64,000 nt of DNA, taken from Zhengitettix transpicula (lineage: Eukaryota > Arthropoda > Insecta > Orthoptera > Tetrigidae). The position numbers and the translations under genes are program-made. Each line of letters begins with the position of its first letter. Position 1 is the first letter of the stretch. The DNA lies in contig CM073595.1 of assembly GCA_037074705.1 (NCBI GenBank), positions 26,255,501-26,319,500 on the forward strand. The letters are read 5' to 3'. The notes under the pieces were generated by a model, which had not been told where the DNA came from, searched no databases, and saw nothing but the letters and a program-made list of their open reading frames with translations. Positions 47,401 to 59,400 of this stretch are shown here, piece by piece.

Positions 47401-50400
47401 TAACATGTAAATGGTTCTTAAAAATTGTTTCGATACTTCTTCGTGCTTTATTCAGGCCGTGGTCTGACTGAAAGTTTTGTCTTGATGTTATAAATGTTTC
47501 CTAGCCAACACTATTCACAGTCAGACTGAAAAACATAAGTACAGAAACGTAGCGCTGTTAAATAATTTTTTTCATTAATAAAAATTATAAAAATGTCTTT
47601 TAATAGGTTGTTAAAGATATCTTATTATAAGAACTATGAAAATTAAACCCAATAATGTATAGAAAAAATTTAGTTATAAGATACTGTAATACCAATTTAA
47701 CAGGCTATTAATTGTTTTTAATATAATTTAATTGTTGGCGATACGGGTGCTTAAAGACAACATTCGCAGCGGGTCTTTCTTTGTTAACAATGGGAGACTG
47801 GAGACCCCGCGCCTAGAGGAACGCAGTCTACGTCGAGAACTGGGACATGGCAGTTCGGTCCACATAGAGAAATAGAAACAGTAAAAGTCAGCGGATCCAG
47901 AATTATGAATAGGAAGTCCAACAGCGAGATATAATAGTTTACATAAAACGCAAGAAAACAGTTTTGACGGAGAGACTTATAAAATCGCAATTTAGAAACA
48001 GAAGTTTTGCTTCACAAACTAAACTGATTTTCGCATAGAGAGACTTTGAGGAGATCTACGTCCGGCAACTGGCTGAGGGTGAGCTAATCCAGGTTCCAGG
48101 AAAGCAAAGATCCAGAACTACTACCGTGTGTTCAAAATCTAATTAGTATAATCAGTGTACAATGGCCTGTTTAGTGGGTGTTGACTTCAAGCTGCAAGAG
48201 TCCGAACTGGTACCAGTAGCACTGTCGTGAGTACAAAACAATTATTAATGACTGTAAACGATAATTAAAGGGTATAGTAAGACTTTGTTCGCGTTTTACT
48301 TTTCATTCGTTTTCTTTTACTTTTTGTATTTAATATTGTATTCCGTTAACTTAAATGAGTTTGGATGTTTAATATTTTACTTCATTGTATTCGTTCTTCC
48401 TATCAAACTCAGTGGTGACCCTGAGATAGTGAGAAATTCAACGAAATTGATTGTGAAATTATAAAGCTATATTTACATAGAACGCCACGAATTATTAAAA
48501 TAAAATTGAGATATTTGTTTGTTAAATTGACGGAATTCGGCGTGCAAAGCAGGGCATATAATGTGTCATTATCAACAATAAATTTTAAATACATAATAAT
48601 TTTGTTAATTATTTCTATTAATCATTACATTACATTACATAAATGGCGTCTTGAACGTGTGGCTAACTATCATTCAAATTAGTTAATTTTTTTTTGTTTA
48701 AGAATTTATTTTAATTAAAGATCCTTATTTAATTATTACAATATATTTTCCGGACATTAAATAATAGTTTATGGGGTTAGATCGCTTGCGAAAAATAATA
48801 GCAAGTATAAATTGAGAAAGATTTCATGGAAGCGACAATATTTCAATTCGTCCCCCTAGAGAAGTCACAGCCTTGCCTTTCGCTCCGGAAACCGTACACA
48901 AGTTGTGTGAAGGGTATTTATGGTGTCCGGGCTTTTCACTGAGAGGATTTTCAGGGCCACACGTAATGTGTTTCGTAGCAAGGACATTGTCCTGATGAGC
49001 TTGACCGACTTTAGTAAATAAAGTGCAATGTCACGTGTTGGGAGGAAATGGGCACTGGATTGAGAAACGGTTTCATGATGCGTCATATAATAGGTTTCTT
49101 TATAGTATCGTTACAATGGGCGGTGTCTTACAACTACTACAGACCCCACGAACAGATGCAACCTTTTACTCACATAATTTATTCGTATTTGACGTTGGAT
49201 GACAATGTACTTTAATGCTGTTAACTGGATTGCAATTTTATCGGAATTTTTTAATTTGAAGGAGAAATGATGTTTGTGAATAAAACGAGTAGGAACGGAA
49301 TTTAAAATACTAAATTGAGATATAAAATAACGAGGAAAGAAGAAAAATCAATGAAAATCTGCATTTCCGACAGCAAAGAAATTCTGTTTTGGGTTATCAG
49401 CACAGATATGGACCTACCTGGTTCATCCGAACTTTTACTACAGAGTGATACGATTACTATATACAAAATTATTAATATTAAAATATAAAGTAAAATATTT
49501 TACCATCTCAGCAATATATTTTTCGTAAAACGTCGGATTTTATTTCACATTGTATTCGTAGCAGAATCTCAAAGAAACGACTGTGATAAAAAAACTAGTA
49601 TTATTTATGCATGATAACTTTAACAAATTATTGGCATAGTTAACCTCTTGGGACAAGTAGAAGAATGTGTTAATAAGAGGTTACAAGATCTATACGAGTA
49701 GCTACCCGAATGTTGGGTATTATTCACCACAATGACCATAGAAGTATTTGTACAACTCAGTCTTGGACTGAAAACTTCCCGGAAGAGCTTTTTCGTGAGC
49801 GTATTTCGTACCATCTGAGATTCCGCATGAATGTCCTTAACTGCACCATATCGTCTGCCCTTTTATCTTAATTTTTATCATCGGGAATAGTAAAAAATAG
49901 CTTTGGGCGAGCTGACCGACAATGCTGTGCAGCAATCCGTTTAGTTGATCGTACTACATCTTCTGGAACGTCACGTACGATGGAGATGGAGTGGACGATC
50001 TTCTAGAATCGCATCAGCGACATTTTCCTTAACGGAGATCATCAAAAACCGAGGTACTGCCAGTTTTAAACCGTTTAAACCAGTTTCTTTCTGGTCGCTT
50101 CTTGAAGTTTGCCTCAACATTTGACGTGTTTCTGCCTCATTTTTTTTCACAAGTTTGAAACAAGTTTCTCTATTTCGGAAGTCACGCAACAGTCGCCAAT
50201 GGAAAAATGGTCATAAAATGGAAACGCGACCACCTGGCATAAATCGCCTATCAGTACTCGACTATAGCTATTATAGTCGAGCGTGATTTTTAGCAAAGAT
50301 AATCATTAGTGAAATAAAAATAAAAATTCACTTACCATTCTTCGCAAAACTGGAAAACTGTGTATACTTACTGATAATCTATTAAGCCTTTGTACGGACT

Positions 50401-53400
50401 GGCTTTAGGGAAAACGATGCCAATCGTTTCCGCAAATGACGATTTTTTGACGGGTACGATATTACATTCTGGTGTATCTGATAATATTCGCAGGATTTGC
50501 GACCTCATGTAGGCGTATTTCGAGTTGCACAGACGGTTCACCACCTCTTCAGTGCTGTCGGGTAAGCTGCCAATACCCGGTAAAATGAGATTATTGTAAA
50601 TGGACTTCATTAAGGGATCGACGGATTGCTGTGGAAAGAGAACAGCTGTTAGAAACAAATCGCTCAGAAGAATTTCATGATATTCTCAAAAAATAGCGCA
50701 CAACACGTTAAACTAAAAGAAATGATCACAATTTTATTGAAACAGAGATTTCAAGTTTCATTACAGACAACATCCCTACATAGTCAAACGTAATCCCGAG
50801 AGAATTTCATCCAACATCCCTACACATTACTGCGTCGACAGCCGTAGGATTAAAGAAAGTCATTGGCCAACGTACGGAAGAAATTGTAGTGGTAGGTTTA
50901 TTAAATGATAAAGTAAAGGGATATTTTCAAAATTTATTAATTATTTAACTGAACAAAAATATAAAATAAAATAAATACAAATTACGCATGTTCATCTAGC
51001 CGGGCAAAACAATCTGATCCCTTAATCCCAAGTTAAACCATGGTTTACGGTAATTCGCCCCCAGGCGCGTCAAGGATTGAGACACTTGACAGTTACCTCG
51101 TGTTGATCTCTGGCCGTGGTCATGTGGCACCCTCGTTCTCTCCGAGTCCTCTGGATGATACAAGTTTGTGGCTGTACCTCCGCCTCTGGCGACGGTTCAT
51201 CGAAGAGTCCACTATACTTTCTTTACAGCCCCCTCGCTGAATGTGAAATATCGATGGTCTCGATCATCTTTGGATCGATCTTTCCTGAACCAAGAAATGT
51301 GATTGGTTCAGGCAGTCACGTGTTAATTCAAGTTCTGGAATTTTTGGTGAACCTTTTACCACGGTGCGACAGTCCAGGTAACTTCCGAGGGTCAACACAC
51401 TACGTGCCTAATACCAGACCTTAGGGATTATCTCTCCGTCACGGCAGCGCCTGGTCAAATTCCAACTTGCCAAGCTCTCAAACCTTGCTAATATCTAATT
51501 AAATTAAAATAAAATCTATATATATACCAATACTAAAACTATCGCGCTACAAAATCAACCAATGTACATGTTTCCGTTTCATCCCTTGTTTCGAAAATTA
51601 ATAGAAAGAATAATGCGTAGAGTTCAGAGTCGTGAGTGACGTTAGATTTTACATGTTTACCTTTACACAAATATATTCCACAATTTCCGATGCACCTACT
51701 ATAAACTTTCGATACAATACAAGCGTAGGAATAGTGTAATATATTTGTACGGTTTATCAAGGAGGCAAGGAAATTGATAGAAAATTAAGGCGTTTAAAAA
51801 TAAAATTGTGAATTAAAAGAACTCACGACACAGACCTGTAATTTGTCAAGAACGCTTCCTCAAAATCGGCGTATTTCTCATCAAAGACATTCGGAGATAA
51901 TCTTCGTCCATCAAGATTCGGGAACTGTAAATAATCGCTTGGAGCTAGATCTGCGGAATATTACTTGTGGACGCAATTCTAAGTGTACTTTGTGGAGTTA
52001 AGCTGTAACAACTAAAGAAATGTGATCAGGTTCAATGTCACGGCGAAAAATAAGTTTCATATCGGTTAAATGTAGACATTTGGTCTAAGCGAATTGTTTC
52101 AATTCCTCCAATGATGCATAATATTCTTCGATGACTGTTTTTTTTCCAGATAGTCTATCAGAACCACATCATGAGTATCCCAAAAAACAGTTTTTCAGCT
52201 GTTGGAACAGTTTTTGCCTTCTTCGGAGCATTTCCACCCGATTAAGGGATTTAATAATAAATATACGTTTCATAAACATTCAGGGAACATCGCAAAGACT
52301 CGGTTCAATTGCGTTTAAAAATCCAAACACGGCGCGTTCCTGTAAACAGTAAAAACGAGGCGACAATCGCGCAATTATTTTTTTTAATACTCGAATGTTC
52401 ATGTTGTGGACACGATATTCCGATATATTTGCAATCTAGGCAAACACGCGTATCTGCAGTAGGCGATCTTCCATTGTGAATTGCTACTATTATTTTTATC
52501 GATCGTAGAGTTTTCTGAGCGTCATGAACGCTCGTCATCCTGTGTTTGAGTTCAGCTGTCCGCTTCTTTACCATCGAGTAACGTCGATTATAATTCCTCT
52601 TTTATAACGCCGTATTTCATAACTGTTTGAATATGTATTTATAGAATTTTTCAATCACATGTCACTGGATAAAAATAGCTAATAATTATAAAAATTAAGA
52701 AAGAATATAAATGTTGGTCTATTGGACCAGTTTTAGTATGTAAAATAACAAGTGACGTATTATTAAATAACAATGCGCAAGAAAAACACTCGTTTACTTT
52801 TATTTATTACGACAACCAAGCAATTAAAGAAATAACATTGAATATACTATGCAATATAATAGACGGATTAATCTTGAACTACGAATCGCAGCTACTGGCG
52901 CAATCTCATGTCACTCTGACCACTTTTTCTGAACGTTCTTTGAGATGACTTCGGACAGTCACGTCTACCTTTATCCGAGAAGCGAACACAGCTTATTACG
53001 TTGGATTCAGTTTTCCTTCCATTCCATCTCTGATATTTTATCCATACGTAGATAATGGAATAATCGATAACCAATCCATCCTCACCGTGAGATGAGTGGA
53101 GACGAAGCGTTTTCCTTTCTTTCCATCTCTAATACATGGATTATATATAACCGATAATATTTCTACCAATCCATCCTGACCGCGCGTTGAGTGGAGACGC
53201 CGTGTGCAGACGATTGTCCCAGGAATAATGGAAGAGACTTTGACGTGCTCGGAGCACATTATCTCGACGTCTTTGCGAAGTGATTGACCTGTCAGTCATC
53301 AGAGAAGTTTTTTAATAATCTATTAATCATATAATCGTCCCTGTTGGAAGGTTATGTCTCGGAATCGGACCACATGCTGTAGTTCTGTCCCTTTTTACTA

Positions 53401-56400
53401 TTTTATTTGAAACAAAATAAAATACCGGATAAAATATATACCATTTGGTTCGACACTATGTTAAAACCCAGATTAAACTCACGTACGTCGAATATATTGA
53501 GAAGTCCCGAGGTTTTGGCCATCCCCAGGCGGTAGGTGCCCAGAGCCAACATTTCTCGGAAGTCTGTGAAGGGCAGCGTCGGTTTGGAGACGGTGAGGGC
53601 TGCGATGAGGAAGGCGGAGTAGGCGCCCAGCAGCACCATCGCCAGCCAGTACGACGTCAGCACCAGCACTCGCACGGGGACAGACTCAGGCATCGCCCAC
53701 AGACCTGCACCATCAGTATCTGTTATCATTTCCTCTACTTCAGCACGAGTAAGAGTCCTAAGGCCCCTTTCACACTATCAATAATAATAATAATTTAACG
53801 TATTTTATCCGGGAAAAAAATTCCCGGAGCCGTTATAGGGCTACAAGCCCGCTAAGGCAATTGTGAAATTTAATTATGTTAGGCGCGCACCGAGACAGAC
53901 CGCAGCAACCCGACATGAAGCAGGTTATAGGTTTGGGGACGCTTAAGCATTAATGATTGGTAGGATACCCACTACCAACTACTAACTTATTCCTACCAAC
54001 AAAACCATATGCATGTTGCTGTCGCACAAGACCAGTATCCTAGCTCATTTTGCCCTTCAACCCATCTAACTATCGCTGAGGTTTTTATCTCTCCTTCAGG
54101 TTGAATTATAGGCACTTTTTCTCCTCAGCCCTAGGCACTTCATTCTGTCTCTCTCACAAGCTATCTCCGTGAATGACCGTATTAAAGCGTATTATGCCCT
54201 CAAGTGCGGATCAAACACAAGTTCCCAATCCTTGTGTTCCAAGTTAGTTTACTAACAGCACGTGCAGAGGGGGTGTAGAAAGTGATAGACCCCCATGCTT
54301 GGCCGTGCGTGCTTTCAAGGGGGCACGGCCTTAAAAACTAAAGGGTTCCGCCACCGCTCCGGCCCCCCGAGGAACCGCCCACCGCGCGACCACACACCGA
54401 GCGACCCACCATCATGACCCTAGGGGGAAATTGCAGAGGAAGGAGAGCTGGGAACACAACTTCGGTTTATTAGGGCCCCTTAGCTGCGATTTTATTGACC
54501 TACTCGGCATTTGCCTACGATTCAGGAAAACCCTAGAAAACCTGCATCGTGTAGGATTTCACACTATCCGATTTTGTTCCGGATTCTTCCGTCCGGAGAA
54601 AAAACGGACGGGGAAAATCCGGACCGGAAACACGTTAAAATTCTTTCGGAGAAAACCCGTTCTCAGTTCTCAGTTGGTGGTTGACGGTTGTGTTGTTATA
54701 ATAAATGGTAAACAAATTCTTCCTAATTTTAGGAATTATAAGTAACAATACTAAATACGGCCATCATACAGACAAGATCAAATTAGATAAACAATAACTA
54801 ATAAAACGTAAATTTAAAAGTGGCAGACTTTTCGATGTGGTTTTAAAGTTTGTCTGTATGAAGGTCGTATTTAGTATTATTATTATTAACATTAACATTC
54901 TCGTTATATTTAGTAATTAACCCCAATATTTTTAATCAGTCATCAAATTGAAATGAAAAAAAAATCATTTTCATAATAGTAATTTAGAGTATTGACGGAT
55001 TTTCTGCAATTCTTCATTTTCAAAATCTTTAATTTAGAATTTTGAGAGGCTTTTCTGAAATTTGCCATTTATGTATCTGTACAAGGAAAAAATTCACAAC
55101 GCAAGCATATCTCTGGACTGCAAGTTGTTAAATAATTCAAACCAAAAACCAGTGCTGGAGTTAATCAGTCTTACATCAACACCTCATCTTTATTTAAAAT
55201 GTAGCTTTCGACAATTAGTAATCATCAGCTGAAATTAAAAAAATATAAAATTACACATCAAGTCAAGAAGAAGCTACATCAAGGTCAACTTGGTGAAAAT
55301 AAAGTTGTGTTAATGTAACACTGATTAACTGGAGCACTGTTTGAATTATTATAACAAAAAAATGTTTAGAACCATTTCCATTTTAACTATGATTCTACAT
55401 ATTTTTTTTATACATAAAACTATATTTTTAATACTCTTTTAAAAAAACATTAATTTTCCTTTTTGAAACCGAAGAATTACTTTATTATTTAAATTTGACT
55501 ACTGATTAAAACATTGCGTGTAATTACTAAAATTAATATTTTATCAATTATAAATTTTTTAATATAAATTTTTATATTATAGAAGAAAAAATGATAGCCG
55601 AAACAGACGACTAAAATGTCATCCTATCAACGAAAGGAGGGATTATTTCATTAATTAATTGAGGATTTGGGTAAGATGAAAATGTATTTTTCAATTATTT
55701 TCGAATGTCCATTGCCTCACTGGAAGTATTAGGCCTACATGAAAAATTCAAGGATACTCTTCAGTGCCCAAACACTCACTTTAGGAATTGTAGATAATCA
55801 ACCGAGATGCTGACCATAACATTAAGGTAAATACAAATATATGCTATGTTTATGTGCGGAGAATTAAAAAATATGCTTCGTGTCACCACAGCTGACACAA
55901 GGACGTCATTGTTGTCAGAGATACATTGTTGTTTCTCCTGATGTTCGTAGTGGCAGCTCTGGGCGTCACACTCGCCTCCGTCCGTTTTTATTTTCGTCTC
56001 TGGAGAGTGTGAAAGGGGCCATAAGCTTCTTCAGTCGACTAAAAGAATGTTTCCTTCCGTCTTTTCTCCGGACGGAGGAATCCGGAACGAAAACGGATAG
56101 TGTGAAAGCGATAATCATCAAAAAGAGGCGGATTTCATATTTTTAGTTCAGAAATAATGAAATTGCCACATCGGATGCTGTACAAAACAAACATTTTGAA
56201 GTGTAAGAATTCCTCAGAGATTGTCAATAATTTTCAAATAATGGTTGAAGCTGGATTCTGGTCTGGTCGTCGTGACTTTGATAACGACATTTTGAAGCAT
56301 CTCGAGAAAGCAGATTTACATAATTTTTACAAAAGGACCCCTTTTCCTTTTGTCGATTCTTCATCTCTTCACAGCAACTCCCCTCAGGTTCTATCTCTTC

Positions 56401-59400
56401 TTACCCGTCCTCAGGCGAAGCTCTCAGCCATCCTCCTGCGGACGCAGCATCATCGCACCGTCTCAATAAATTGAGTGGAGAACAATGTGGCGTACGATCT
56501 GTGGATGTGTGGAGGTTCGGCCGTGTAGATACGAACGATCGAACAGATGAGCAGAGTTTATATATGTTTATTGATAAACTCGTAAGGCCGCGGGCACGTT
56601 AGAAGCGGCGAGCGACGAGCGGTGAGCGTCTGGGAGTGGGTAGACGGAGCAACTCCGCTCAGTTTTATAATCCCAATAGAATGTAGTGTGTTTGGGGGTC
56701 CGCTGGCTACAACAAGCAGCTGCGGCAGGGCGACACCGCCTGCCTCTCAGTGGTCGACGCTCGTCGCTGACCCCGGACATAAAATTTTCTCGCACTGCCC
56801 AGCGTCAAAGTATTTGTACAATGCTTATACGTTTAAACTCGGAACAATATAATCATGTCCGCCAATAATTAATTATTTAACGTATTTATTACAATTTGTA
56901 AATAGGAATGGAAGCAAAATTTGTTAAATTTTTGTATTAAAAAAATTATATTTTGATACTGAGCCATCACTGCCACGACGATTTTCGAGTCATACTTACT
57001 CTTGATGCAGAATAACTTTTTAACAGAATAAAAACGAATAAAGTCCGCCAAATTTCGGTTAGCCTACATGATTTATTGAACCTACGTCATTGCCAACGGC
57101 GTGTTACCTACATGATGTATGTTCTCTATATATCTAACTATGTATGTGGATTGATTTATTTATACAGCTGGTTCTCTATTTATGTATATTAATTCAGACG
57201 TTAAATTAAAAGTTTTATATTAATTTGTATTTCAAAAGATGACGATGGTTCTTACAGATGCCGAAAGCTTCTATGTATATTTACGTAGGTTAAATAAATC
57301 ATTTTAAAGGCCGAGGTAATATTTTCGTTAACCAATTACGACATTCAGCTTACAGCAGATTGCAGTAAAACAAAATTGTCTTTCATGCAAAATTCATACC
57401 CGCCAATAATTATCTATTAAAATTATTTATTATATTATATAAAGTTATGCCAGTGCAGTTAAATTTTTTGATAAACAGTCAATAAGAGCTAATTGAAAAA
57501 GTAATTTATTACGTAATTATTAAATTGCGAGATGTTTTGGTCGTCATGTTAAGATAACATAGTAAAAGCCTGAAGAAGATGCACATGAGGACCGAAACAT
57601 GTCGCAATTTAATAATTAATTAAAAAATTATTTTTTTCAATTGTCTGTTATTGGATTTTTGTCATCAAATATTTATTATATTCAAAAATTTAAGGGAAAC
57701 TAATTTTCTTTTAGTTTCTCTATAAAAAATATTTTTTAAATGAGGTATCCTTATCACAACTATCTTTGGCTTGGAGTGATAAAATTAATACGCGAATGGA
57801 GTGTTGAAATAGTTAAAGAAAGTAACAGCATGCGGTTTAGGAATTGCCCCAAAGATGCTAAAAGGCCCAGGAAATGTTTTTCTGGAATAATTAACGGCAC
57901 AATATAGTATAAAGAAACTTTCTTGGTGTAGAAAAAATTGTCCTTGAATCTATTTTGACACTGCCATCTGAAATGAAAGAGGGTTTTACCTGCTTGGGGA
58001 TATAAAACTGTCTTGAATTTCTTAAAAGAGGATTTATATATTCAAAAAAACGTGTTTAATCCGTTCTTAAATCCTTAAACAGATGGTGGTACTCTCCGTA
58101 ATGCCTTCTACTCCTATTTATGGGGTGAACGCCATAGTTCCTCTTGCCTTTCTTTAAAACGCGTTTCCATAAATAATTCTTGTTTTACCTCGACAAGAGA
58201 ATATCAGTTACCGCACGCGACGCCATCACGACGGCGGCTGTAGTTAAGTTCACGCTCAGCAGCTCTCTATCGTACCCGGCCCCGCTCACCGCTTTGCCCC
58301 TCTCACTCTCGAACTCTCAAACGCTTACCGCTCGCCGCTTCTATCGTGCCCGAGGCCTAAGCAATCGTCGCTTCCAACCGCTGGGTCAGGGAGAAACTGA
58401 GGCCTCTAAGGGGTGGTGGAGGGATTATATAACCTTGAGGGAGCTTCTGTTCACTGGACAAAGGATAGGATCTGTTGTCCGAAATGTTGGAGACGTGACA
58501 TAAGTTGGGAGTTTTAATCTCAACCTGATTTCCATTCAACAACCTCTGAAGTAATAAAGACTCTTTCAAACATGAAAGTGGGGAAAAAGTAATCCAAACG
58601 GCACTTTTCAGTTTAAGCTTGGATTTTCAACTGGGGCGGTTATTGTGCCGTTTAGGATCAATAAAACATTTATTGGCCTGTGTTCCCTATCTCGAGTCCT
58701 AGGCAATCAAATATGATTTCCTTATTAAACTCGACGGTTTGTAGGGTTGAACGTTTTTTGTTTTGTTTGGATTTTCATGTAACGTTTCCCTGCGGTGCTG
58801 TAAATATCACACACTCAAGGTGCCACTAAGACTGATTAATTAATTTAATGCTTACACTTTTTTATTTAACATCGTTATATCGACGTGGGTCAGAGCATAG
58901 ATCAATTTCGAGGCAACATATTTACATCCAGAATATTTTAATGAAATACGTGATACTTGGAAAATATAATAGTAGTCACGCGGGTTTATTTTATGTAGTA
59001 CACTGAGACCAAGTGGACAAATTATTATCAAACGAATTCAACTCACGGAACCCATCTAATTTAATTTAACATGGTTATACGGTAGTTAACAATGTAGCAA
59101 TTTTTTTTTTATCTGTGGAGTAATGGCCAGGCGGCTTTGTGGCAATTAAGTCCATTAGCGGTACTTGAAACGAAATGGGCGTAAACAACAGATGTATTTT
59201 CGGTGACATATGGAAAATGAGGCGAAATATGTTTTGGAAACTGCGGTTGTTTTCAAGGATGAAATTCGCAGGGGAGGCAGCCAAAAGCTGATACTAAAAA
59301 CCGTTCCGTCCGTACTTCTTAGAAGCGGCTAAGGCAAAGACTTTCCAGTAAACTATCAGTTATCAGGCAATAGGTAGTTACTGAGATGAATTACGTTTTT

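Larger units (their letters stand above)
54557..56107. mobile_element. DNA element with about 65-bp inverted ends
   Basis: The left arm begins TTTCACACTATCCG and contains 'GTTCCGGATTC.TCCGTCC' and 'GGAGAAAA.ACGGA'. The right arm, ending GTGTGAAA at 56107, is its near reverse complement. The interior holds two smaller fold-backs (54747-54878 and 55122-55350) and no transposase. It is a non-autonomous DNA element of about 1.55 kb. Confidence 0.65.

Noticed and set aside
53445..53798. 117-residue + strand frame at the IR M2 exon
   Set aside because: Antisense shadow of the receptor exon, which has clear membrane and splice evidence on the minus strand.
56157..56474. 105-residue + strand frame next to an inverted-repeat element
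   Set aside because: No recognisable domain; adjacent to repeat ends and likely chance.
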